Counted from the stretch's first letter, positions 1 through 6,242 are shown. The stretch is 8,815 nucleotides of DNA from Rhodospirillales bacterium (GCA_015654825.1 JAATGE010000185.1:1-8815), one strand, 5' to 3'. Numbers and translations: made by a program. Notes: a model not told the origin generated them from the letters alone.

Positions 1-59
1 ACGACAGCGGCGGCACGCCGACGGGGGTCCAGGGGGCGGAGCCCCCGGTCGGCGAAGCC
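1..59. repeat. Interspersed palindromic repeat, copy A
   Basis: This 59-bp segment matches 4377-4435 at 57 of 59 positions by direct comparison; the differences are at 21 (a versus t) and 46 (c versus t). It contains the hairpin gggggc-gga-gccccc at 32-46 and ends in ggcgaagcc. It starts at the window edge, so the element may extend further left. It lies 143 bp before the GAF kinase start, much as copy B lies 85 bp before the start of the first hybrid kinase. Repeats of this style are common between genes in Acetobacteraceae (recalled, not searched). Any terminator, mRNA-stability or nucleoid role is inference. Confidence 0.85.
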
Positions 60-202
60 GAAATTCCTTCCGCCGTGACGCTGCTCTTAACGATTTAGAA
101 AGATTTTGACTGCAAGCTGGCCGGGTCGATTTGCCGGCTCTCGCTGGGATTTGCAGCGACGGGCGCCGTCCGAGTTTCAGCGCGACGAGAATACTCCCCT
201 CC

Positions 203-1528
203 ATGACCGACGCTACCGAGGACGTTCGCAAACTGTTGTGCCAGCAGGAGGCCATTGCGGCGTTCGGCAGCTTTGCATTGCGGGAAAACGATCTGGCCAA
301 GATCCTGACCGAGGCGGCGACGGTCTGCGCCCGGGGCCTCGGCGTGCGTTTTGCCAAGGTATGCCGCTATCGGCCCGAGGAGAACGATCTGATCATCGAG
401 GCGGGGCATGGCTGGCAGAGCGGCGTGGTTGGGTGCGTGGTTTCGCGGGCCGACACGACGTCGCCGCAGGGCCGCGCGTTCATTACCGGCCAACCTTCTA
501 TCTGCAATGACCTGACCAAGGACAATGTGTTCCGACTGCCGCCGTTCTACGCGGCGCATGGCATTGTTTCTACTGTCGATGTGCTGATCAAGGGCGAGCT
601 CAGGCCTTACGGCGTGCTGGAGATCGATAACGATACGCAGCATGATTATAATGAGCGTGATATCATATTCCTGACCGGCTTCGCCAACGTGCTGGCCGAG
701 GCGGTGCGCGCCGCCGCGCGCACCGAAACGCTGCGCGGCAACGTGCAGCAGATGAAGACGCTGATTGGCGAGAAGAACGAGTTGCTCGAGCAGAAACAGG
801 TGCTGACCGAGGAATTACGGGAATTCGCGCATGTCGCGTCGCACGACCTGCGGGCGCCGCTGCGCGCGATTTCGCTGCTGGCGGACTGGATCGAGCAGGA
901 TGTGCAGAATAGCGGCAGTGCCGGCCCGGAGACCCTGGACAATCTGCGCCTGATGCGCGAGCGCGCGGACCGGCTGAAGATGCTGTTGGAGGGACTGCTG
1001 GCGTACGCGTGCATCGGCCAGGCCGATGCGCCGGCGGAAGCGGTGGACGTGGGCAGGCTGGTCGGCGAAATAGCCAGTTCGCTCGGGCCGCCGCCGGGGT
1101 TTGTCATACGGTTCGACGGCGCGGCGCCGGTGCTCAGCACGTCCCGTGCGCCGCTTGAGCATGTGCTGCAGAACCTGATTTCGAACGCCGTAAAGCACCA
1201 CGATCGTGCCGTTGGCGAAGTGGTGGTTTCCGCGCGCGAGGCCGGCCGCATGACCGAAATCCGGGTTGCCGATGACGGGCCGGGGATTGCGCCGCAGTTG
1301 CACAAGCGGGTGCTCGAGATATTCGCGACGCTGGCGGGGGCCGACGCGCGCGAAACAAGCGGCGTTGGTCTGTCGATCGTCAAGAAGGCGGTGGAACGCG
1401 TCGGCGGTACGGTGCGCATTGAAAGCGCCCCGCCGGCGCGCGGCGCCACCTTCATCTTCACGTGGCCTACCGCGACCGCGCCAGGCACCCCGATCGCGGC
1501 CGAAACCGAGGCACGGGCGGCAGCGTGA
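203..1528 (+). CDS. GAF-domain sensor histidine kinase (cytoplasmic)
   Basis: A 441-residue soluble histidine kinase with no signal peptide or membrane segment. A GAF sensor domain spans about residues 15-170. A short helical linker (about 171-206, ETLRGNVQQMK onward) leads into a HisKA dimerisation domain with the H-box SHDLRAPLR, phospho-acceptor His214. The ATPase domain has the N-box QNLISNAVKHH (Asn324, Asn328), the G1 motif DDGPGI (357-362) and the G2 motif SGVGLSIV (386-393). All residues needed for autophosphorylation are visible. The H-box style resembles kinases of the bacteriophytochrome group, but the GAF domain shows no PHY partner and no obvious bilin-binding motif, so the ligand is unknown. 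ATG 203 was preferred over an in-frame TTG at 131 because it begins just before the GAF domain; neither start has a strong ribosome-binding site. No regulator gene follows in this orientation. Its transmitter closely matches that of the PAS kinase at 2418-3968. Confidence 0.93.
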   Translation: MTDATEDVRKLLCQQEAIAAFGSFALRENDLAKILTEAATVCARGLGVRFAKVCRYRPEENDLIIEAGHGWQSGVVGCVVSRADTTSPQGRAFITGQPSICNDLTKDNVFRLPPFYAAHGIVSTVDVLIKGELRPYGVLEIDNDTQHDYNERDIIFLTGFANVLAEAVRAAARTETLRGNVQQMKTLIGEKNELLEQKQVLTEELREFAHVASHDLRAPLRAISLLADWIEQDVQNSGSAGPETLDNLRLMRERADRLKMLLEGLLAYACIGQADAPAEAVDVGRLVGEIASSLGPPPGFVIRFDGAAPVLSTSRAPLEHVLQNLISNAVKHHDRAVGEVVVSAREAGRMTEIRVADDGPGIAPQLHKRVLEIFATLAGADARETSGVGLSIVKKAVERVGGTVRIESAPPARGATFIFTWPTATAPGTPIAAETEARAAA

Positions 1529-1598
1529 GGTTGGTGGTGGGCGGCGGTGGGGCGGTCGATGCCGCTGCCGATCGGGAAACCGATAAGCCGGGACGGGC

Positions 1599-1868
1599 CT
1601 AGCGGGCCAGGGGGGGCCGGGCGGCGTTTATGGACTTGTTGAGGTAAGCGGACCCTTGCCGGGGCAACGGCTTGGCGCGCGCCCAGAATTCATGAATGCG
1701 CAGGATTTCCGGACGGGCAATAGAGTCGGCGAGCGGGCCGGTACCGATGCCATACACGTCAAAGCCGTCATCGATCAGACGGCATGCCGCGTCGATCGCC
1801 TCCTCGGGGCTCGTATGCACCGCGATCCTGTTGACCGGGCCCTGTCGGTATTGGACGTGCCATCCCAT
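1599..1868 (-). CDS. Small conserved-type hypothetical protein
   Basis: An 89-residue soluble protein with no signal peptide, membrane helix or catalytic motif I can name. It opens with a strand-like segment (WHVQYRQGPVNRIAVH), then a helix rich in acid and alanine (SPEEAIDAACRLIDDG), then DVYGIGTGPLADSI and a second helix (EILRIHEFWARAK). This pattern resembles small uncharacterised proteins common in Alphaproteobacteria (recalled family resemblance, not searched). The last 20 or so residues look disordered. ATG 1866-1868 was chosen; an in-frame TTG at 1896-1898 would add ten Arg-rich residues, and no clear ribosome-binding site supports either. It lies 91 bp downstream of the response regulator on the same strand, with the 13-bp tandem repeat in the gap, so it may be the last gene of the PAS kinase-regulator transcript. 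It converges on the GAF kinase gene, leaving 70 bp between their ends. Confidence 0.62.
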   Translation of the reverse strand: MGWHVQYRQGPVNRIAVHTSPEEAIDAACRLIDDGFDVYGIGTGPLADSIARPEILRIHEFWARAKPLPRQGSAYLNKSINAARPPLAR

Positions 1869-1920
1869 CGGGGCGCAAAATCGGGCACGGCGCGGCAATC
1901 TGGCAAGCCGGTACTTCTAC

Positions 1921-1972
1921 CTAGGAATTCGGGCTAGGAATTCGGGCTAGGAATTCGGGCTAGGAATTCGGG
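1921..1972. repeat. Perfect tandem repeat, 13 bp x 4
   Basis: Four identical head-to-tail copies of ctaggaattcggg lie at 1921-1933, 1934-1946, 1947-1959 and 1960-1972. Each unit carries the palindrome gaattc and the tetranucleotide ctag. The copy at 1960-1972 is also coding: read on the minus strand it ends the response regulator gene as Pro-Asn-Ser-stop. The other three copies lie in the gap before the small gene at 1599-1868. Because the first copy read by the ribosome already contains the stop, gain or loss of copies would leave the regulator protein unchanged and alter only the spacing to the next gene. Perfect identity suggests recent expansion, for example by strand slippage. Confidence 0.95.
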
Positions 1973-2418
1973 GCTGGATCAGCAGGACTGCTGTTCGGGA
2001 ATGAAACAGTGTTCCAATATTGCTGCAACATGGCCACGGTTTCCAGCGAAGCGCGATTGTCGCGGTGCTTGATCATATAGCCGGCGACGTTGCGGTCGTA
2101 GCAGCGGTTGCGATCCTCGAGCGCCCCGGACGTCGTCAGCACAAAAATCAGGGTGCGCTGCAGCGTAGGGTCGCGGCGCACTTCGTCGAGGAATTCCAGG
2201 CCGCCCATGCGCGGCATGTTGAGGTCCAGCAGCACCAGGCGCGGCTGCGGCAGAGCGCCCTCCCCCTCCGTGCCGCGCAACTGGGCCAGCGCTTCGACGC
2301 CGTTGCGGGCTTCGACCACGGGGTTCTGGATGTCCAGCGCGCGAAAGCAGCGCCGCAATGCCATGATGTCGATCTTGTCGTCATCGACGATCATGATGGA
2401 AACCGAGGGGGCCAACAT
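1960..2418 (-). CDS. Single-domain response regulator, Rcp1-like
   Basis: A 152-residue stand-alone receiver domain with no output domain. The acidic pocket is Asp12-Asp14 (IMIVDDD), the phospho-acceptor is Asp65 in LVLLDLNMPRMGG, the switch Thr is at 95-96 (FVLTTSG), and the conserved Lys is Lys117 in GYMIKHRD. The residue after Lys is His rather than the usual Pro. The C-terminal LQQYWNTVSFP is typical of the Rcp1-like regulators often encoded beside phytochrome-type kinases (family knowledge). The ATG overlaps the TAA stop of the PAS kinase in the arrangement TAATG, and an SD-like GGAAGG lies six bases upstream, so the two proteins are probably translationally coupled and form a cognate pair. 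Tandem-repeat DNA encodes the last three residues and stop. It probably acts by protein contact or as a relay intermediate (inference). Confidence 0.93.
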   Translation of the reverse strand: MLAPSVSIMIVDDDKIDIMALRRCFRALDIQNPVVEARNGVEALAQLRGTEGEGALPQPRLVLLDLNMPRMGGLEFLDEVRRDPTLQRTLIFVLTTSGALEDRNRCYDRNVAGYMIKHRDNRASLETVAMLQQYWNTVSFPNSSPADPAPNS

Positions 2419-3968
2419 TACAATCCTTCCGGCCAAGTAAATATGAAGCTGGTGCCGCGCAGGGGCGGGGCGCTTTCGATCCAGACCCGACCGCCGAGCC
2501 GTTCGACGGTTTTCTGCACGATCGACAGGCCGACGCCGCTCGCCTCGCAATCGTCACGGCTGCTCAACGTCTGAAAAATGCCAAAGATGCGCTTGTGAAA
2601 CTCGGGCGCAATGCCGGGCCCATCATCCAGCACGCTGATTTCGATCATGCCGTCGTGTTTGCGCGCGGAGACGACGACCGCGCCGTCCGCGCGGTCGTGA
2701 TGCTTGATGGCATTGGAGATCAGGTTCTGCAGCACGTGCTCGAGCGGCGGCCGTGGCGTAGTGAACAATGGCACCTCGCCGGCGAAGCGCACCGAAAAGC
2801 CTGGTGGCGGCGCGATGGAGTCGACGATTTCGGCAATCAGCGCGCCGATATCCACCTGCTCCGCCGGTGCCCGCAGGTGACCGACGCGCGTGTAGCTCTG
2901 CAAACCTTCCAGCAGCATTCCCATGCGGGTGACGCGCTGGCGCAGGAGATGCAGATTCTCGAGCGTCTCGGCACCGGCGATGCCCTGAATATCGTCGGTA
3001 ATCCAATCCGCCAGCAGCGAGACGGCGCGCAGCGGCGCCTTCAGATCGTGCGAGGTGATGTAGGCGAATTCCTGCAGGTCGGCATTCGACCGCGCCAGCT
3101 CCTGGGTTTGCAACTGACGCGCCGATTCCGCCTGGCGCCGTTCGGTAATGTCGACGATCGCCGCGAGCACCATCAGGCCATCCTCGGTCGCGATCGTGTT
3201 GAGGCCGATTTCCACCGGAAAAACCGAGCCGTCCTTGCGCCGCCCGTGCAGATCGGCGTCCTTGCCCATCGGGCGGGTAACGGCATTGGCAACGAAGCCG
3301 GCGCGCAACGCGCCGTGCTGCGGACGCACGCCGTCCGGAACCAGCATGTCGACACTGTGCCCGAGCATTTCGGCGCGGGGATAACCGAACCGCAGCTCGG
3401 TCTGCCGGTTGACCATTTCGATGATGCCGGCGGAACTCACCAGCACCATCGCATTGGGCGCCGCCTCCACCATGAGGCGGCAACGCTCCTCCAGCATCGC
3501 GCGCGCGGCACGAAGCTCGTGCGCGGCGTCGGCCACGACCTGTATGCGCCGGCGCTCGTCGAGCGCATGCTCCTCGGTGATGTCGCGGGTTATCTTGGCA
3601 AAGCCGAGATGCGCGCCGGTCTCGTCGTAGATCGGATTGATCGCGACATGGGCGAGGAAGCGGCTGCCGTCGCTGCGCACGCGAATGCCGTCGCGCTCGT
3701 AATGGCCGGTCAGCAGCGCACTGCTCAGCGCACTCGCGGGCAGGCCGAGGGCACGATCCTCCTCGGTAAAGAATATGCTGAAATGACGGCCGACAATATC
3801 CTCCGTGCGGTAGCCCTTGATGCGCTCCGCGCCGAGACTCCAGTTCGCGACGACACCTTCGGTATCGAGCATGTAAAGCGAGTAATCGACGATGCTGTGG
3901 ACGAATTGATGCAGCAGCGCGCCGGGGCGCGCGGGAGGGTCCGCCATGGTGGCGAGTGGGACCGTCAT
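2418..3968 (-). CDS. PAS-PAS sensor histidine kinase (cytoplasmic)
   Basis: A 516-residue soluble histidine kinase without membrane segments. PAS domain 1 (about residues 20-132) has the DYSLYMLDTEG and GAERIKGYR signatures and ends in FAKITRDITEE. A helical linker (about 133-162) leads to PAS domain 2 (about 163-276), ending in VDITERRQAE. A coiled segment carries the signal to HisKA, with H-box SHDLKAPLR and phospho-acceptor His307. The ATPase domain has N-box QNLISNAIKHH (Asn415, Asn419), G1 motif DDGPGI (448-453) and G2 motif SGVGLSIV (477-484). It should autophosphorylate and pass phosphate to the coupled regulator at 1960-2418, whose start overlaps its stop. No cofactor-binding residue in the PAS domains can be named with confidence. 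ATG 3968 was preferred over ATG 3947 or ATG 4070 because AGGGG lies eight bases upstream. From the H-box to the C terminus it aligns nearly without gaps to the GAF kinase at 203-1528. Confidence 0.94.
   Translation of the reverse strand: MTVPLATMADPPARPGALLHQFVHSIVDYSLYMLDTEGVVANWSLGAERIKGYRTEDIVGRHFSIFFTEEDRALGLPASALSSALLTGHYERDGIRVRSDGSRFLAHVAINPIYDETGAHLGFAKITRDITEEHALDERRRIQVVADAAHELRAARAMLEERCRLMVEAAPNAMVLVSSAGIIEMVNRQTELRFGYPRAEMLGHSVDMLVPDGVRPQHGALRAGFVANAVTRPMGKDADLHGRRKDGSVFPVEIGLNTIATEDGLMVLAAIVDITERRQAESARQLQTQELARSNADLQEFAYITSHDLKAPLRAVSLLADWITDDIQGIAGAETLENLHLLRQRVTRMGMLLEGLQSYTRVGHLRAPAEQVDIGALIAEIVDSIAPPPGFSVRFAGEVPLFTTPRPPLEHVLQNLISNAIKHHDRADGAVVVSARKHDGMIEISVLDDGPGIAPEFHKRIFGIFQTLSSRDDCEASGVGLSIVQKTVERLGGRVWIESAPPLRGTSFIFTWPEGL
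2425..2430 (-). promoter_or_regulatory. Ribosome-binding site of the Rcp1-like regulator
   Basis: On the minus strand GGAAGG lies six bases before ATG 2418 and inside the last codons of the upstream kinase. It supports this start over longer in-frame options reaching back to 2550, which would run in a different frame through the kinase coding sequence. Confidence 0.6.
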
Positions 3969-3976
3969 CCGGATCA

Positions 3977-3981
3977 CCCCT
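3977..3981 (-). promoter_or_regulatory. Ribosome-binding site of the PAS-PAS kinase
   Basis: On the minus strand AGGGG (within AGGGGTGA) lies eight bases before ATG 3968. The alternative ATG at 3947 is preceded by cccactcgccacc, which has no such site, so this favours the longer start. Confidence 0.55.
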
Positions 3982-4120
3982 GATAAGATCGCGCGTATTG
4001 CACGGCACGGAATGTCGCCAGCCCAGATTGGCGCCTTGTTCCCGCTGGCTGATGGCGCAGTTGAGGCCATTCGAGTGAATGCCGGCTTAATCGGGTGCCA
4101 AAAATCCTAGTGCCGCAGGG

Positions 4121-4134
4121 TGAATTGAAATTCA
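4121..4134. promoter_or_regulatory. 14-bp perfect dyad, possible operator
   Basis: TGAATT-GA-AATTCA is a perfect inverted repeat with 6-bp arms and a 2-bp spacer, in A/T-rich DNA 153 bp upstream of the PAS kinase start. Such dyads are typical of dimeric regulator sites, but an A/T-rich palindrome this short can arise by chance and no second copy was found in the window. Confidence 0.25.
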
Positions 4135-4182
4135 GATTTACAAATGACGAAAATCATCGGGCCGGATAGGCAAGAAGGAAGT

Positions 4183-4435
4183 GAAGGCCAGGGCTCTGCC
4201 CTGGACCCGTCACGCCGGAGGCGTGCTTCGCACGGCGGGGCCTGAGGCCGCAGACCCCCATTCATGGGGGGAACGGCGAAGCCTGAAAAACGTGTTTGTA
4301 CTGGCTTCGCCGGGGAGACGATGAGGCGACATCAGCCGCCGTCGATCGCGCAGAACACTCCCGCCGCGCAGCGCCTACGACAGCGGCGGCACGCCGTCGG
4401 GGGTCCAGGGGGCGGAGCCCCTGGTCGGCGAAGCC
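4183..4435. repeat. Mosaic palindromic element with inverted ends
   Basis: A non-coding block made of consecutive hairpins: ccagggc-tct-gccctgg (4188-4204), cgtgc-ttc-gcacg within gcgtgcttcgcacggc (about 4222-4234), ggcc-tga-ggcc (4239-4249), cccccat-tc-atggggg (4255-4270), and a 10-bp stem cggcgaagcc/ggcttcgccg (4274-4283 with 4303-4312). The outer ends are inverted relatives: the reverse complement of 4188-4208 reads gggtccagggcagagccctgg, and 4401-4424 reads gggtccaggg then ggcggagcccctgg, differing by about three inserted bases and one substitution. There is no coding capacity. It resembles a dispersed, possibly MITE-like repeat cassette; mobility is inference. Confidence 0.7.
4377..4435. 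repeat. Interspersed palindromic repeat, copy B
   Basis: Second copy of the 59-bp repeat at 1-59, with two substitutions (4397 t for a, 4422 t for c). The second change shortens the hairpin stem from six to five G-C pairs. It forms the right end of the mosaic element and stops 85 bp before the first hybrid kinase start. Confidence 0.85.
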
Positions 4436-4520
4436 ACTTGATACGCCTGCCGGACCCCGGCTTTGACTACACCCTGTTAATGTTTGGCTTGTATTGCGCA
4501 GCATCGGAGTGAAATCGATC

Positions 4521-6200
4521 ATGTCCCAGGGCGCGCGCATCTATGATTTGCTCATCGTCGACGACGATGCGGTGGATCGGCAGCATTATGGCAAATTGTT
4601 ACGGCAGCATGCGCCGGACGCCTGCGAAATCTGCGAGGCGGAGGACGGGGCCGCGGGGCTGAAGGCGCTTGCGGCGCGGACGCCGGATTGCGTGGTGCTG
4701 GATTACCGGCTGCCGGACATGACCGGACTGGAATTCCTGGCCGATGCGGCGATCGACGGCGAATTGCCGTGTGCCGTGGTGGTGTTGACCGGGCAGGGCG
4801 ACACGACGATCGCGGTGGAGGCGATGAAGCACGGCGTGCAGGATTATTTGTCCAAGGACGAGTTGGATGGGGGCAGGCTGTGGCGCGCGGTGACGCATGC
4901 GGTGACGCAGGCCGAGATGCGGCGGCGGCTGGCCGATACGCTGGCGCGGCTGGCCGCATCGTATGCGGCGCTGGAGCCGGCCAATGCGGCGCTGGACCAG
5001 GCGGTGGCGGCGTTGGAGAACGAGGTCGCGGTGCGCAAGGGGGCCGAGGGTGCGTTACGGGCGGCGCGCGATGCGGCGGAGGCGGCGAACCACGCAAAAA
5101 CCCGTTTCCTGGCGATGACGACGCGCGAGTTGTGCGCGCCGGTCAATGAAGTGCTTGGCCAGGCGGGGCATTTGCGCGCCGAGGGCGGGCTTTCGGACCG
5201 CCAGGAGGGGCGTTTGCGCGCCATGGTGCAGGCGGGCCAGCACATGCTGGAACTGGCGGACGGCGTGCTGGAGTTCGCCAGCATCGATGTCGGGCGCACG
5301 GTGCTGCATCCGCATTCGATCGCGGTTCGCGGACTGGTGGAGGGGTGTATCGGCGCGGTGGCCGGGATGGCCGGCGACCAGGGACTGCGGTTGCGCATGG
5401 TGGACGCCGACGATGCGCCGCGGGAGATTTTCGCCGATCGCACGGCGCTGCGGCAGGCGCTGGTCAATCTGCTGGGCAACCGGTTGAAATATAGCGGCGC
5501 GAGCGGGCTGGAGGTGCGGATCCTGCCCGGGGACAAGCCGGGCGGGCTGCGCATCGAGGTGGCCGACATCGCCGCGGCCGGCGACGGCGCGCGGCCGGAG
5601 CAGGCGCTGGTGGATTTCCGCGAACCCGAAGCGGAGGCGCTGGGGGGGGCCGGCATTGGCCTGGCGATCGCGGCAAAGCTGGTGGGGCTGATGGGCGGCA
5701 CGATGGGGCATGGCGCGCACGCAGAGCACGGCGCCGACAGCGCGTTCTGGCTGGAGGTGCCCTCGGCGGAGGGCGAGGCGGTGGCGAAGCCGGTGCGGGG
5801 CCGCGTGCTGCTGGTCGATGATATTGAAATGAATCGCGATGTGATCGGTGGTTTCCTGCGGGCGGCGGGGCATGAGGTGCTGCTGGCGGAGAGCGGGCGG
5901 GACGCGGTGCGGATGGCGTTCCAGAAGATGGTGGATGTGGTGCTGATGGATGTGCGGATGCCGGAGATGGATGGGTTGGAGGCGACCAGGCGGATCCGTG
6001 CGTTGCCCAACCCCGGCAGCGAGGTTCCGATCCTGGCGCTGAGTGCCTACACGATGCGCAACCAGGCGGCGCAGTGCCTGGAGGCCGGCATGGACGGTTT
6101 CGTTTCAAAACCGGTAGGCTATGCCACATTGATGCGTGCGATAGAGGACGTATTCCTGCGCCCCACCGTAGTAAAGCGAGGCCTGCCGAAGGTCAGCTGA
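4521..6200 (+). CDS. REC-HisKA-HATPase-REC hybrid, probable pseudokinase
   Basis: A 559-residue cytoplasmic protein. The N-terminal receiver (about 8-128) has Asp14-16, phospho-acceptor Asp61, Thr90 and Lys112. A coiled-coil linker (about 131-190) leads to a HisKA-like domain, a HATPase-like domain (about 305-413) and a second receiver (about 427-545) with Asp433-434, phospho-acceptor Asp477, Ser508 and Lys530. The kinase core looks dead. The H-box reads MTTRELCAPVNE, with Arg202 (codon cgc) where the paralogue at 6317-8350 has His (codon cat in MVTHELRTPLNG). The G1 motif is DIAAA (349-353) where the paralogue has DTGPG. The N-box Asn320 and the G2 motif GAGIGL (376-381) remain. It lacks the C-terminal HPt domain of the paralogue. 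The frame is open throughout and both receivers are complete, which argues for a working protein rather than a decaying gene. ATG 4521 has GGAG at 4506-4509, a rather long spacing, and aligns with the paralogue's start (MSQGARIYDLL versus MADAARDYHLL). Confidence 0.92.
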   Translation: MSQGARIYDLLIVDDDAVDRQHYGKLLRQHAPDACEICEAEDGAAGLKALAARTPDCVVLDYRLPDMTGLEFLADAAIDGELPCAVVVLTGQGDTTIAVEAMKHGVQDYLSKDELDGGRLWRAVTHAVTQAEMRRRLADTLARLAASYAALEPANAALDQAVAALENEVAVRKGAEGALRAARDAAEAANHAKTRFLAMTTRELCAPVNEVLGQAGHLRAEGGLSDRQEGRLRAMVQAGQHMLELADGVLEFASIDVGRTVLHPHSIAVRGLVEGCIGAVAGMAGDQGLRLRMVDADDAPREIFADRTALRQALVNLLGNRLKYSGASGLEVRILPGDKPGGLRIEVADIAAAGDGARPEQALVDFREPEAEALGGAGIGLAIAAKLVGLMGGTMGHGAHAEHGADSAFWLEVPSAEGEAVAKPVRGRVLLVDDIEMNRDVIGGFLRAAGHEVLLAESGRDAVRMAFQKMVDVVLMDVRMPEMDGLEATRRIRALPNPGSEVPILALSAYTMRNQAAQCLEAGMDGFVSKPVGYATLMRAIEDVFLRPTVVKRGLPKVS

Positions 6201-6210
6201 GCCCAAGTAA

Positions 6211-6242
6211 AAAAAGTTTTTGCTTCTTTTTTCAAAAAGAAG
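6211..6242. repeat. A/T-rich hairpin, possible terminator or dispersed repeat
   Basis: Eleven bases after the stop of the first hybrid kinase, a run of A and T (aaaaagttttt, 6211-6221) is followed by a near-perfect inverted repeat cttcttttt/aaaaagaag (6223-6231 with 6234-6242). In otherwise G/C-rich DNA this stands out. Very similar sequences after genes are familiar from Acetobacteraceae genomes (recalled, not searched). The stem is A/T-rich with no G/C clamp followed by a T-run, so it is not a textbook intrinsic terminator. It may still separate the transcripts of the two hybrid kinases, which are 116 bp apart. Confidence 0.55.

Larger units (their letters stand above)
3969..4520. other. 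Divergent intergenic region, no gene
   Basis: These 552 bases separate the minus-strand PAS kinase from the plus-strand hybrid kinase. Short open frames inside (for example 4264-4512 on the plus strand and 4262-4540 on the minus strand) run through palindromic repeat DNA, have no domain-like sequence and are not called. The left part (about 4040-4180) is the most A/T-rich stretch nearby and should hold the PAS kinase promoter. The middle is the mosaic repeat at 4183-4435. The right 85 bases should hold the hybrid kinase promoter: a TTGACT at 4463-4468 could be a -35 box, but no good -10 lies at standard spacing. Confidence 0.7.

Noticed and set aside
106..133. TTGACT at 106-111 as a -35 box for the GAF kinase
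   Set aside because: The best -10 at about 16 bases spacing is GATTTG, a poor match, so no promoter is called.
203..1528. GAF kinase considered as a bacteriophytochrome
   Set aside because: The H-box style fits that group, but there is no N-terminal PAS bilin-binding Cys, no PHY domain and no recognisable chromophore motif in the GAF domain.
1571..1584. Hairpin atcgg-gaaa-ccgat between the convergent GAF kinase and small gene
   Set aside because: A 5-bp stem with a GAAA loop but no T-run on either strand; too weak to call a terminator.
2595..3983. Long plus-strand open frame (462 codons) opposite the PAS-PAS kinase
   Set aside because: It is the antisense shadow of a clearly recognisable kinase; its His/Arg/Gly-rich translation has no domain signature, as expected of antisense frames in G/C-rich DNA.
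4083..4100. Minus-strand TTGGCACCCGATTAAGC resembling a sigma-54 promoter for the PAS kinase
   Set aside because: The GG and GC elements are 11 bases apart instead of the strict 10, and no enhancer-binding protein is encoded here.
4270..4294. GGAAC-N16-CGTG resembling the alphaproteobacterial EcfG general stress promoter
   Set aside because: The last base differs from CGTT, and the site lies inside the dispersed palindromic element more than 220 bp before a gene, so it is probably fortuitous.
4484..4500. GG-N10-GC pattern (ttggcttgtattgcgca) resembling a sigma-54 promoter before the first hybrid kinase
   Set aside because: Only the GG and GC pairs and a few other positions match the consensus, and the implied transcription start (about 4511) would exclude the ribosome-binding site at 4506-4509.
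4262..4540. Short open frames on both strands in the divergent intergenic region
   Set aside because: They run through palindromic repeat DNA, show no domain-like sequence, and the minus-strand one overlaps the well-supported start of the hybrid kinase.
5055..5873. Long minus-strand open frames opposite the hybrid kinases (also 6998-7957)
   Set aside because: Their translations are Arg, Pro, His and Ser-rich with no motif, and they are antisense to intact REC/HATPase coding sequence.
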